From Tigriopus japonicus (taxonomy: Eukaryota > Arthropoda > Copepoda > Harpacticoida > Harpacticidae): 64,000 nt of DNA. Positions 22,434-35,742 of the stretch are shown here, piece after piece. A program made the position numbers and the translations under genes. The stretch covers positions 2,518,556 to 2,582,555 of the forward strand of contig CM021312.1 in the NCBI GenBank assembly GCA_010645155.1, written 5' to 3'. The notes under the pieces are model-generated. The model was not told the origin of the DNA, made no database searches, and saw nothing but the letters and a program-made list of their open reading frames with translations. The number at the start of each line of letters is the position of its first letter. Positions within the stretch are counted from its first letter, which is position 1.

Positions 22434-22890
22434 TAGGGATGGGTCTGGGTTGGCCATGAGCCAGCTCAGTACCGGATCGAATCGGTTCCGAGGTTGGCTC
22501 GTCATGAGTTGGATCCAAAACCTCAAGAACCGATCCGGAGTCGGAATCGACCACTGAGGAGTCGAATCTTAAAGTTTTGATGATTTTCACTTGTAAACTT
22601 AACTTTTTTTTTCCTCAAGTTTTTGTTTTACTTTTTCTTCCAAAAGACAATATAATTATCTAAAAATAATTATTCTAGGTTCCAAATTGTCTTTCATTTT
22701 AAAAACCATGTTATCAAGCTCAGTGATGTCAGAAAAAAATTGTATAAAACCTTAAATGAGCCAGATCTTATTCGATTCGACCCGGATTTGCAACTATGCG
22801 GATCTGATCCGGATCCAAAATTTTGATTTCGGTTCCGAACCGAACCGACCCTGACCCGGAATCAAAAAATATGGGCCCGACCCATCCCTT
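22434..22890. mobile_element. hAT-type MITE, short member of the TAGGGATGGGT family
   Basis: Ends TAGGGATGGGTC and inverted AAGGGATGGGTC; flanking octamers GTTAATTG and CTGAATTG agree at 6 of 8. Subterminal GGATCCGG and GGTTCCGA motifs match the 833-bp member at 3435-4266. Confidence 0.75.
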
Positions 22891-23671
22891 CTGAATTGTG
22901 AAAAAAGGAGATGATGAAGTTAACTAGGAATTCAAACAACTTAAAAAGTTCAAGTGTATACCAAATAACACTAACCAATCAATTCAAAAATGTTTTGCCT
23001 GTTTTTACCTGAGGTTGTTTTCTTCGCTTGGTATCTGTACAATTTAAACACAAATATCAGGTGTCACGAACATTTCTTGATTTGGTATGGGATTTGATCT
23101 GATTTTTGACAACCCCGTAGGTGCCAGGTGTGCATTCATGACTCTTAAGTGATTTAGCATGCCCTTAACACATCCTACTAGGGCGCCCTCTCTTGTTCTC
23201 AAAATGAACAACTCTGCCGTCAGAGCAAGCCCTCTGAAGGAAGCAAAGTTGAGCTTCAATGAAAGAGAAAATTGACAATCAGCACCATCTTGAGATAGAA
23301 ACACTTGTGGGTGCTTCTGGTAAATATTTAGCCTCAATTTGTGATTCCTCAGTGTGACTTTTTATTTTTTGAACACATGAATATCGTGGCTGAGCTCCAA
23401 AAGACTCGAAATATGAAGAGAAATCCAATTTAAGATGGAAGCTGCAATTTTGGTAACAAATCAAAGTTGAGGATAGATCTGACATCGAGGGACTTTGCCC
23501 CTGTTTTGGCTCCATCTAGTGGCAATTTTTGTAACCTTCAATTAACATTCTTCATAGCATCAAGTCAAAGAAAACTAATAAGAAAAGGTGCACACAGAAA
23601 CAAAATAAAAAAATAAGAATTAGCTTAAAATATCTTTTATGCTTTGGCTTATTTTCAAAAATATTGGATTT

Positions 23672-23765
23672 TTGAAAAAATATTATTATTTATATTATGT
23701 TATCATTTTATTATATTATTATTATTATATTATGTTATTATAATATTATGTTAGTATTATGTTAC
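23672..23765. repeat. ATT-rich microsatellite
   Basis: An imperfect run of ATT and TATTATG units. It is low-complexity and has no coding potential. Confidence 0.8.
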
Positions 23766-24072
23766 TATTTGGTCGCTTTTTGGCAACTATTTTTCCGTGC
23801 CCTGGAAATAACTGGCACATTCCATCTGGCAATCATTTCATGTGGAACTCTTATTACGTCCTACAAACCTGATCTAATCAATTTGGTTTCAAGCATCACT
23901 GCACTTAAAAAGATCTGAAATGTGGTTTGATGGATACGTAAACACTAATACTCTTTTTGAAGTTAGATACAAGGAATGTGCAAAAAGGATCGATCAAGCA
24001 TTTGGGTATAAACGATATATTTCAATTCATTTCAAATGAAAATAAGAAATGAACAAAAATTTTGGCCAAGGG

Positions 24073-27000
24073 TTATGGAACCAAACAAGTGGCCGTTCTT
24101 GTGGCGCTCCTTGGGACAACTAAGCCCGGACATTGCACCGATACATTATTTTTGAAGACAAGTAAGAATGACGTCGTGGTCCATCTTGGAGCAATTCCTA
24201 GAAGTCCGATTCCCATTGTCTGTGCAGTGATTTTGATCGGATGCACGCAATTTGAAAAACATTTGTCCTCACAATCATTCAAGTCTTGTCCATTTAGAAT
24301 TGTGGTTCCCACATTCACCTTTGAGTCAATACTCCCAAGGGAGCAACACAGATCGTCAGACGAGCAAACCTTCATCGACAAGGATCCAACAACACTTGGT
24401 TCGTACAATGAGGTTGGGGCCACAATTTCACTCATTTCTAGATAGGACGAAATGAACATATGTACTTAATGGAATCACCTTTCCAAAAATTGGTTTAATG
24501 AGGTTACAGTCTGACATAAAAGTTGTGTCGTTATTTTGAACCGAAATATTTTCACTAAGCAAGAATAGATTTGAACAACTTAACATTCAATCTATCCCAA
24601 CAAGTCTCTCCATCCGTAGAAATGATATTTGGATGCTATCGACCAAATTGGAAACTGTGTTTATCCGCAGTTTTTTAGGGAGTCTGTCCTTTGCTTAAAA
24701 TGTTAATGAATGGTTGGGATTCTAATTTTAGCTCTTGAATCATGGTGGACAGTAATATTTCAGCCATTTTTGGATGTAGGTGTTTTCAAATCAATCCCTT
24801 TCTTCAAGTCCAAATCACATTTGATTCCCGCCATTCACTATTTTTTACAGCAGCTTGAAACCATGCAGAACCGTTCAAGAAGAAAACAATGGACATGAAA
24901 TTGTCAATGGTTGTTCCAGCTACAATTTTTCCTTGATTTGTCTTTAAATTACATTCTGAATAATCCACAAATATTCTTGAAACTTATTGGGGCACAAGGG
25001 TAGTGTGATGGTGCCAAACTGTCCACCCATTGCCGTAATTTTTAGGTTCAAAGTATGATTACGACACAACTTTCGTGTCAGGGTTTATGCAACATAAACC
25101 AAACAAAATTGGGACGATGTATACAATGCTGGATTTAAGATTGTTTTCGGTCAACAACGACACTTTTTTTTCATTTTGATAGTATTTTTTATTTTAAGAG
25201 GCCCAACAGATATATTTCAGTAGCGTCAAAAGTACTCAAAAAGGTGCTCCTGTATCAATAACATTTTATCCAGCTTTCAATGCATGCTTCAGTGTGAATT
25301 AATGACTTTTTCAAGAGGGTTTGGATTTGATAAAAAAAGGAGCAAAAGTCATGATATTTTTTCAATTTGTATGTTCTTGACATCGCCCATTGTCAAACTT
25401 ATCCGTTGTGTTCTTAAATTTGATTTCCTTTCACGGAACATTATGCAACAAATAACTAGAACACATTATGAAAGACTTGCAATTTTACTTAAATAATCTA
25501 ATCAATGGGAAAGGAATTTTAAAGAAGGTAGCTAAATGCCAGGTTTGCCCTAATTTCACTTACTTGGTGGAAAGGCCGAAGAGCACAGGTTGCAAGAGTC
25601 GCTTTCACTTTCAGTAGATGGAAAGGAACAAATTTGATTTCCACCATGTAAAGCAGCTCCACAATCTCTGGTTCGAGTCCGAAACCCTGTTCCACAAACT
25701 GGTCCATCACAGGTTCCCCAAGAACTCCACGAATTCCAATTTCCGGGTACTATTTTATTTGAAAATGACAAATGTTATTCCTTCATGGGGAATTTCCAAA
25801 GCTAAGACTCAACCTTACTTGGGCAAGGATCTTCATTGCAAGTCATAACCTCAGTTCCATCTCCTAAGCAATCTGCACCTCCATTTGAAGGAAAGGGATT
25901 GGTGCATCTGCGTGTTTTGTTTGATGTCCCTCCACCACAAGTAACAGTACACTCTGAATTTGGCGACCACTCACTCCATCCACCGTCAACTAAAAGAAAC
26001 GTTTTCGATTCCACTCCATATTGAATTTGAAATCGTTAAGAGTAAATTTACCTGGACATGCTTGAGTATTACATTCTTGGAACTCTATGGAAGGAGCATC
26101 TGGGCAAGACACTCCACCAAATTGAGGAGCAGGGTTGGTGCAGGTTCGAGAACGGTTTTGGTTGCCTCCTTCACAAGTTACTGGACAATTACTCCACGGG
26201 GTCCAATCAGTCCATGCACCATCAACTAAAGGAGTTTTTGAATAAGTAAGGCAATTATGCATTACATTTTTTTAGCAAAATTTTGAGAAAATTTTATTTT
26301 CAGGCATTATTAGAAAAAATCTGCTGAAAACAAGGATTTTCCGAAATTATTTGTTCTAAAGCCAAAATACTCATTAATGATTGGTTAATAATAGCATGAT
26401 GTTTTAAGCAGATATTTATATTGCAAATTACATATCTGAATATGAACCAAATTTCAATAAATTTAAATAGTTTTTTTTTCAACACTTTACTCACAACTAG
26501 AGGGCTAACAAAAAAATGACACTCTGAAATTATTTGTGAGTCCCCAAGCCTGCACTGTGTGTGCAATGTGATTTGACATTGGACAACCTTAGGTAGTTAC
26601 GTGATTCAAAACCAGAACTTGCATTTTCAGGGAGTCACTAGCAGAAATGCAACTGCTTTGCTCAAACAAGAGCAATACATGATGAATCAAGTCACTTGAC
26701 ACCCTTGCAGCCAGATTGATGAAGCGTGTTCAAAACAAATCTCTACTGACTTAATGAATTGGAGTGACATTTATATGTTTGTCCTGTATTCACAACTACA
26801 CGGAGTGCCACTTAAAATCGGATAGGGTTTGATAAATGCCAGCTACGCCAATTTCAATTTAAGCGCAAAGACCCCCAAATTTAGCTCATAGGCCAATCAC
26901 TTGTTATTATTTTGAGGGGATTATGGAGACTTCCGCTGTTTCAGCACGAAAAAAAGGCAATCAAGAAAGCTGCTCGTAAAAAGATTGGTTATCCAAGGAT

Positions 27001-29914
27001 TGTCTGTGAGGACCATTGCTTCAAGGCTTCTCCAGATCTTAATCCAAGAACTTTACTTGTTAGGCCATTCTAGAGAAAAAGGTGGGGAGCAAAGGCTTAA
27101 CGAATTTGGCTTTTTGGGCTACAGCCTTTAAAATTGCATGGACTAAAATTCCAGCAGAGTCTGTGCAGATCATTTGCTCATGTGCAAAGAGGAGATTCAA
27201 GACCGTGGTTAAAAGCAAGGGCTTCTATGTCAAATAACTTAGTAATAGATATGTTAAATTCAATCAACATCATTTGTAGCAAGTGCTTTTTGATTCGACG
27301 GCTCAGTTCCCTCAAATTATCAGTTATTCATGTCTGATTTTAAGTGGTGCACCCTGTATACCTCTTCTATAGAGCAATTCAGCCCAGATGTCAATTCCGT
27401 GCCCAAACTGATCCGTTATTGAAGCTAAGGAAATCCTTTTTAAACTGAAAAAATGAGTGAAATCTACTTTGGCTCATTTGGAAAGAAAAGCTTTTCCTGC
27501 GCACTCTCAAAATTCTTTCTTTTTTAGGCTATGCCAAAAAGGTGACATTTTCGTGACTTTTCCACTTAACCAACCCTACTTTGAGATAATTTTCTTACTC
27601 GGACAAGGGTCATTTCCACAAAGAACAGATTCGATGGCCAAACCAGGACAAGGTAAGCCATCCTCTTGGGGTGGAGGATTATCGCAAGTTCTTGTCCGAT
27701 TCACTGGAAACCCACCGCAAGTCACAGGACATGGTTCAGCGGTCCAACTAGACCATCCTCCATCATTGGGACAACGATCCAAGTTGCAATCTTCAAAATC
27801 GGTCAAATTGCCACCATTGCAATATTCCTTGGGGTGGTTTATTTGGGTATCAGTTTCTTGGCAGAAACGATTGCGTGACTTCAATATCGGCCCACAAGTT
27901 CCTGCACAGTTGCTCCACTCTGACCAAGGGGTCAAATCTACAAGAAATACAGTTCATTCCAAGGGAAAATGTCTTCGGTACATTGAAATTCAATTACATG
28001 TGCATTTGCGTAGGCTGCAGTGTCTTGTCTGGTTTGTTATCCCAGTCACGTGACAATCTTCAGGGGATAAAAGTTTGCCAGTTCGGGTTTGGCATTTCCG
28101 GGTTCGGGTTTGTTGACCGAGTCCACACGTTTTTGAACAAGTGGTCCAAGGAGAAGCTTCGTACCACCCTGTCAAGTCAAAGTGGTTTTGCTAGTTTAAT
28201 CTAGAACAATAGGCTTACAAGAGTACGCGCATGACATAGAGTGGTCCCATTTAAGATTAAATTCTTCAAAATTACAAAATATTCTAGATGAAGACGGAAA
28301 GCCGAAGGAAGAGTGTAACATTTTAACTTCAACGTATTTTCAACCAAATTTTGAGCATGTTATGTATTTTCCACTTTTTACTACACTTTCCCTACACGAC
28401 GCGAACTAATTTTTGATAGTTGTTTTATTTTAACTAAATATTTAGGCAAGCGTACTTTTAGGGGCAGTTTTTGTCCCTGTGTGAACTATTAGCCTCCAAA
28501 TGAATCTTACAGAAGTAGAGAAGGGTCAAAAAGTTTTAAGAAGCTTGGATATTTTCTACATAGTCAATGATTAGGAAAATTCAAACTCTAACAGTTTACT
28601 TTGCCGTCGTAATGCACTTGCTTCATATTATTTTGCCTCATCAACCAATTTTGTACTTAACAGCACAATAACAATTTTTCCTCTGCTAATTAACATTAGA
28701 TATTGGGATTGGTGTATCTTTCTAATTTGAATTATGCACAATCGCAAGAAGATTGCATAAATCTTCGTAATGTAACAACGTTCAACGAACAAATTTTGTC
28801 TAAATTAATTGGGCAAACACATGCACAAAAATCATGAAAAACGGTTTGCTCTTTAAAGTCTTGTGTCTATAATAAAAAAGAGGCGGAAATGAAAATTCCC
28901 CAACAGAGGTTCGAAATCTAAGAAATAATGCGTAAATATTTTGCCGATATTGTGGGCATAATTGTTTTTTCGCCACAGATCAACTTTATTTCAAGAAAAT
29001 TCAAGTCACATAAAAGTTTGGTTTGAGTGAACATCAACAAGAAGAAATACTTTTTCCAACTATGTTCAGTCTCTGGTTTGAATTATTGTTCTGCAACTAT
29101 ACATGAGGCATGTTTTTTTCTAGATATAAACTTATAAATAATATCAATATTCCTCCTAATTTGTTGCATGATAATGACACTAATTTAGTTTAATAAAATA
29201 AGAGCCCTCTTAGGTACTCTGAGTTCATAAGTTACATTTAAAGCTCCAAAAGACCTGAAAGTACATCCTTGAAAACCGTTAATCTTATTTGATTTATGCA
29301 CACTCTCGCTAGTTGCTTTGCTTCATTTGAATTAGAGCACTGAAATAACAAGAGTACGTGCATGAGATTGCTTGGTCCCAAATAGGATCACTATCTCCAA
29401 GGAATGGACGAAGAAAGAAAGCGAAAAAAGCCCAATTATTATGAACAATCTATTCAAAACAAAATTCTCGCATTTGCAAGGTTTAGATATATTCCAGAAA
29501 TGAGCATGTATTGTTTTGCATTTTCTTCCAAATATTGCAATTTTTCTCTACTTGCTCTTTTCTCGTCAAATCCCGTTGGCCACAAAATCTCTCATACTCT
29601 TTCTCTTGTTATTATGATGCTCTATCTAATTTGAACCCTTAAAAACCAAAAGAACTAAATAAATCTAATTTTATAAATCACCAAACCGAAATGGAAAACC
29701 CACTTGGAATGACGTCTTTGTAAGCCTCTCTGGCTTGTTGGGATTTGAGGAGAGCACATGGCGGATATTTTGCTTCAGGTAAAACATTTTTCCATGTAGA
29801 ATATTCCTTGGTGGTTCCACATCCAACACCTGGAACAACCATGGTTGGTTCATAAAATCCAAAAACCCATTTGGAGGAGAGAACAAGAAAAAGCACAACT
29901 TGAACCATTGTCAT
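24073..29914 (-). CDS. Secreted protein with six thrombospondin type-1 repeats
   Basis: Seven exons: 29914-29704, 28168-27998, 27937-27599, 26225-26052, 25989-25819, 25749-25564 and 24437-24073 (stop), giving 538 residues. Every junction is phase 1 and every internal exon is a multiple of three. Residues 1-20 form a signal peptide (MTMVQVVLFLVLSSKWVFG). TSR1 is about 71-127, TSR2-3 (one exon) 128-240, TSR4 241-298, TSR5 299-355, TSR6 356-417. Each has the W-x-x-W and CxxTC pattern, for example WTDWTPWSNCPVTCEGG, with RTRxC strands; WxxW can be C-mannosylated. The last 121 residues form a Cys-rich domain with CCS and LNDCED motifs that I do not firmly identify. The start is the first Met of the signal peptide, in an AAAACCATGA context. 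A matrix or adhesion role is inferred from the TSRs. Confidence 0.85.
24511..25082. mobile_element. MITE with CTGACACGAAAGTTGTGTCG ends, copy 1
   Basis: The left end, CTGACATAAAAGTTGTGTCG, matches the inverted right end over about 20 bp. A full-length relative lies at 62154-62738 in the same orientation. It occupies the last intron of the thrombospondin-repeat gene. I find no convincing target duplication. Confidence 0.75.
26634..26762. repeat. About 130-bp dispersed repeat, copy 2
   Basis: Inverted relative of 16512-16643, beginning AGGGAGTCACTAGCAG. It lies in an intron of the thrombospondin-repeat gene between the exons ending at 27599 and starting at 26225. Confidence 0.55.
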
Positions 29915-30930
29915 GGTTTTCTTGAATGATACTGTTGTTCCTTCAATGTTGCATGTGGCACTTGGAACAAAGGTGCTCATTATGCCAACTTGTTTACCCA
30001 CGCTAATTGGGATCAAAACACACATGACTAATCTATAGATACAGATTTAGAGTTTCAAGACAATACATGTTTTGCTCAAATGATAATGTGACGATTATTT
30101 CATTATAAATCATTTCTGAACAGTTTGGTTTTGAAATATGAGGCACGAAATACACAATAAACAAACAATTCGATGGTTATTAAAAACAAACCTAAGGCTA
30201 TTTTTTGAGCAACGTTTGACGTTTAGAGGCAAGGAATAAGGTTTCTTTCAAACCAAAATAAGTTACACTGTTAATTTCCAATGGTGACAAAATTTTAAAT
30301 TCCAAATATTGGACCAGATTATCACAAAATTTATTTGATGATAATCAAGTAATCTGGAAGTCCTGTCTTTTTTGGACCAAAGCAAGGAAAAAAAATAATG
30401 TGATTTGAAACTTTGTTTTAGTTTTCTCTTTAGGCCAGTATATTCTTTTTTGACTTGCTTTCTTATTTTTCAGATTTATAACAAAAATGAAAGAGACTAA
30501 AAATTCAACCCGAAGAAACATTCAGGTAGGCCTTCCTGAAATTCCGGATTAATCGACTTATCCATAAGACCTGAATTGATTATCGTTTTACTCCGTTTTT
30601 TGTCATTTAGATTAATCGAACAAAATCGAAATAGTGCTTTTTCAGTTACTTAGGTTTTTTTCGTATCATCTTTTAAAATTTGTCACGAAGAGCTCAATAT
30701 TAATGATTTAGAAACACACAAGGACCACAAGCGGGACTGGGAGGTTACCGTACTAATACAGCTTCTAAAAATGACAAAAAAGTTTGGCCTGGTTTTGAAT
30801 TTCTCTATTGGTCACATATTAACGCATATCTGATTTATTTTAGAGTGCACCAAAATCAAGCCAGATCAACGTTAATTTAATATCTACTCGCAACAGCTAC
30901 CGTATTTAAAACAACAGATGTTGAGAGTAT

Positions 30931-33443
30931 CAAGAACCACTGAATTTCTCTGGATGGACTGGGAGACCAACGAGAGGTATCATGATTTCCAGTAGGAACA
31001 TTTCAATTACGTTCTTCTCCAAATGAGACGTTGGATATGTTGACTTGAATACGTTTTTCAATTTTCGGCTCAATCGAACGTCGGAGTCAAAAGTTATGCT
31101 CGCTCAAAGTTCAGTGCAAATCCTACCGAGAATGTTTGAACTAGCCCTTTTCTGATAATTGTTTTACCGCAAAAGGGCGAGTTCATTCACTCTATGCTCT
31201 CTTCAGTACATAAGTTTGAGAAGGCATAACTTTTCACTCCGGCATTCGATTGGGCTGAAAATTGAAATACGTGTTCTTCTCTATGCAAACCAAGTCTCGT
31301 TTGTAGAAGAACGCAATTGAATTAATCCAGGAACCCCTGAAAGGGGTGGACACGAACTCCGATTTTTGAAAAAATGGTATGAGGCCGAGGCTATATTTTG
31401 ACAGTGTCATTTAATCCTTATTAACGGCTAAAACTGTTGAACATGCGTCTTGAAAGAATTCAGTCAAACTTTTTGTGTTAATATTTGTGGACTGGATGTT
31501 CTTCACCTTGATTTTAGAGGTCCCAGCACTCTTTTACTCGTCTCATGAACTTTTGACATTCAGCTCTCCAAAGGATTTTAGTCCTCATAACGATGAGGAA
31601 AATACGTAAATGGAATCTTGCTTCACCCATTAGTCCAACATCAGTGAAACAATGCTAAGCAGAGGTATCCGTGGTGGTATCTGGAGTGTTACTCCTCTTC
31701 CATCCTCGTCAACACCTCCACAACGCAGTAACCAATCCCATAGGAAAATGAAAGAACAAGAATGGTCTCATTTTGAAACAAGATGGAGTCCAAGTCGGAG
31801 ATGTTGTTGGCTATAACTACGTATTGAAGGGCACTTTTGACGGTTCTGGATCAGATCAGCCATCTGATCCAGATTGGAATAGGAACAAAGGCAATCACAA
31901 TGTCCTTGAGACAAAATGAGTGAAAAACATGAGGATTAAATCCGTGATTGTGGATTTGATTGAAAATGTTTCAAGCCTTGGGGCTCAAGAAGGTCGGGAC
32001 CACGCAGGACTGGGGCTAAGGGTCCTTCAGGACCAAAGGATCATGTCTTATCATTGCAGGGATAGGCTCTCCAGGCTTGATAAGGTTTGATTGATCTTCT
32101 TAGATCCCCTTGTCCAGGAATTAACAATCAGATTGAATGAAAAATTCACACAATTCAATCTTTGTGGGAGTATTTCATTCTAAAGACTTTGAGAGGGTCC
32201 ATGTAATCCGGGTTAGACTGTCAGATCACCAATTTGGGCTGACTGAGTCAAAAGGCAAATCAAAATATTGAGCCCATCCATTGCTAGTAGCCACACCTGA
32301 TATGTTTCGAAGTCATCTTAATTTGTTCTTCATTTGATGGAATTCTTGACATTGAGGACTTCTTTCTTTGTTTTATGTGGACCTTAATGCGAACGGAGAT
32401 TCCTCTTGGAAAGGAACCAAATTTACCCCAGAAACTCTCCTCTGGATCAAAACGGGGATTTTTATGGCGCTCATCCATTAGACAACTTGAACAACCTAAG
32501 AATATCTTACCTGTCCTTGAATTATCCTGAACTAAAAGACACAACCATATAATAAAAGAAATTCGAGGATGGAACATCATTTATAGAACAATGCCAAGGT
32601 GACACAACCTAAAACAAACTTGATTTCATACAAAGTTTGGCATGTGTTAGTTAAGTTCAGGATAATACATGGATGGGTTCAATTGTAAGTTCAAAGATAT
32701 TAATAAGACGTTCAAATCGGATAATAGATAAGCTCGGAAAACCCCGCTATTTTGTTGTTGATAATTCAAGGAATGGTAAGATATTCTTAAGTTGTTCAAG
32801 TTTTGTAATGGATGAGCATAAGGAAACTCCCCGTTTTGGTCCGTGGGAAAGTTTGTTCTTAATCCTTTTGCGGAAAAGAGGAATTTGGGCTCAGATTCCG
32901 GTCCATATTCGTTCTTTTTGCTTTAGTTAGGTCTATCACTTCCGAAGGTTGTAGCAGGTAACCTAGTCATCATCAGATTTAATTTGATCACTTTGATCGT
33001 CATCTTGTAGAAAAGACACCTTGTGGGGGGTTCACTCGCACTCCATGATGTGGTCATTCATTCATTCACTATTTCATTCACTCGTTCTTGGCTGAACTTA
33101 ATGTCTTCGAAACACCCACATCAGACTGATTTTGGGGCGTGGGGTTGACCTTTACCAAGGCTAGGACTTGGCTGGACCCGCTTGAAACACAGAAAACCCC
33201 GATTGGCGCACTATCTTTTGGACTCTTGGTCGATTTCCGTTTGATTTTCCACTCCCAACATGGCCGTTTGTACTTCTTGTTTACTTACGAACTCTCGGCC
33301 TCATCCGTGTGAGGTTGCGAGCTAGGAAATTCCGCGAGTTCGTATCCAGTATTTATACTATTATATAGGTTATCCCTGATTAATCCAACAGAAAATCATA
33401 ATTGTCATGTTAGACTCCCACTCCCGAAATTCAGTGCTTCTTA
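30931..33443. mobile_element. CAAG...CTTG MITE family, copy 3, interrupted by an insertion
   Basis: It starts CAAGAACCACTGAATTTCTC and ends GAAATTCAGTGCTTCTTA. Flanking 7-mers AGAGTAT and GGAGTAT agree at 6 of 7. The element is split: 30931-31329 and 33379-33443 are MITE, and 31330-33378 is a later insertion. Confidence 0.75.
31330..33378. mobile_element. 2,049-bp insertion with 9-bp target duplication
   Basis: ATTAATCCA occurs on both sides (31321-31329 and 33379-33387), and the MITE resumes exactly after the second copy. The ends are GGAACCCCTGAAAGGGG and TTATATAGGTTATCCCTG, with no obvious terminal inverted repeat. A 9-bp duplication fits Mutator-like or Merlin-like elements. Two inverted paralogous segments inside (32284-32580 minus, 32673-32930 plus) both encode DNSRxGKIFLxCSSxxMDE followed by PRF. 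No transposase is recognised. Confidence 0.7.
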
Positions 33444-33449
33444 GGAGTA

Positions 33450-35740
33450 TACACTCGACTATCTACTAACGTTAATCTGACTTGATTTTAATTTACTCAA
33501 GAAGAAGTTTTATTTGCATTATCATGCGGGCTATGTATGTACAAAACTCGGAAGAAAAGATTTGTGTGTTTTACGCATCTCAAATGTTGCAGATATTTTC
33601 TATCTATTTCAGTGGTTGCACTCAAAGGGCTCTAAATGTGTATTCTTGTGCAATCAATGTTTCATTGTTTTTATGAAACAATAATAATTAGTCAGATATT
33701 CACTGATTGCAAAAACAGTTTCCACGCTTAACCCACTTAGAGACCCAACCAACAACTTATTTTAGATTACATTTTAGTACCTATCATCTTGAATGACATT
33801 TTTAAGATGAATTCATTATCCAGAACGGTTCATGGGACTCAAACAAATGGTTTGTGCGACGAACTCGTCAGTATTGGAAAGCTTAGCTACCTGTTTTCGC
33901 CCTCACAGCCAAAAAAAAATCGTGTTTGTTCGTACTTGTAGTATTTGTAACCTTAATTGTAACCTTAATGGGTATGGGAAGTTTCTTTTAAGACTTGAAT
34001 TCTTACTGCGAGAAAAGAGGTTCAAGATTTACGTTTTTTTGAAGCATATTTTTACCTTTAGAGTTCATTTGTCAATGAAATTTGCATAGTAATCATAAGC
34101 AATCTGTTCCATTTGCATCCTTTATGGTACAGCATGGATTTGCGTGTAAGATTGTTCGTTCTCAATCCATTCTTAATTAGATTTTCCTTCACATTTGAAT
34201 AATGTTGTGCATAGTTTTCCATTTTATGGTTAACTGACATCATTTCAAACTTGTCAAAAAGAAATATTTTAACATGCTTTGTGTTTTTATCCCAAATTTT
34301 CGCCAATCCACTCTAAAATTCAATTTGCATATAAACGGTTCCACTTATCTCGTTATCAATAATTTTAAAAAAAAAGTTTTGATTTTTTAATATCATTTGA
34401 AAATTACTCCATTTTATGCGGTTAATCGACTGCCTTCCCTGCCTGCCTGCCTTTACAATCAAAAAAGCCTATTTTATATTTTTCAGGAATCTGGCCTTTT
34501 TCTGGGTAAAAGGAGTAGAATTGTTCGTTTTGATGCATTTAATAATGTCTCCCAGTTTACGCCGGTTAGTTCATTTCAGTTTAGTTTTTGGCACTTGCAG
34601 CACTTGATTGCGAAATAACGGTTTTCACTCAACCTCTCGTTTCGATTAAAACTGCATGAAAGTCTTGATTTACTCATTTAAACCTTGATTATGCCGTTTG
34701 AGTTGGAGCCAACAAAAATACGGAATCGTTTAGTTTATCGTGGGAAATGGGAAAAATCGGGAGCACTTTCCTGATTTTCGTTCGATTGACCTAAGGCAAT
34801 AAGAGCTCGTAATCTTTGATCGAGCAATTGGATTCAAGTTCTCGTCCAACTTTCACGTGAAATGTCCTCCTTTGGCGACTTTTACGTGAGATGGATGAAT
34901 TCGATCATTGACTTGATTGTCTTGGAATGCGACCTCTACAAGACAAAAAACGTCCGGGAAATTATTCGAGGGTAAAATCATCAAGAGGAGCTTGAATTGG
35001 TTTTTTGTGGTTGCAGATTTTTTGAATATCGCTACAAGGAATGCGATACAGTGTAAAAAAAAATCAAATCATTTGTTTAATTCCAACCATCAACATTTGC
35101 TTGATATTTTGGTCTATCAACGAGTTTTATAAAAGTAGTGGACTTAGTAGATATTAATATGTAGATCATGAATCTTTTACATGTAGTTTTGAATTTAGAA
35201 TTCTTATCAGATTGAAAGTGTTCAAAAACACCATGATTTTACAACCTCGTTTTCCTTGACCCACATTCCTTAAACGTTGACAGTTTTGCAAAATAAAGTT
35301 CTTCACCCACTTTGCAAAATGTGGAAAAAAATCTAAACTTTGAGAATGGTAGGCCGACCTAACCAAATTTACACCTTTTTCAACAAATTCGACTATTGAT
35401 GCAGGGAGAAGGTTTTCGGCAATTAATTCCATTTGCTCCCTTTTATAGACAAGAGAGAAGAATCAAACATGAAAATAAAGAATTCTAAAACATTCCTTGG
35501 ATGTTTAGACTCCCGTTAATGCCCCCAGATTTGACGCGAATTTACGCAATTTCGTCCTTTTTTGAAGGTCGCCCGTGTTAAGAATGACCTCCCAAAAGGG
35601 AATCTGACGTCATCAAGGATCATTAAAAAGCCCTTTCTTGGAGTCAAAATCTGAAAACCAACGTTAAAGTAATAAAGTTTTCAAGTTAAAAAAAAATGTT
35701 GCGTTGAAAATCTAGACATAGAGATCAAATCAAAAAGGTT
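33450..35740. other. Non-coding stretch, nothing recognised
   Basis: Open frames of up to 88 codons are A+T-rich and show no motifs. The one at 35432-35166 minus (MELIAENLLPASIVEFVEKG) has the most protein-like composition but no splice or family support. Confidence 0.4.
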
Positions 35741-35742
35741 TA

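Noticed and set aside
25660..25690. tRNA B-box-like GGTTCGAGTCC
   Set aside because: It lies in a thrombospondin-repeat exon on the coding strand's complement; no A box or cloverleaf fits around it.
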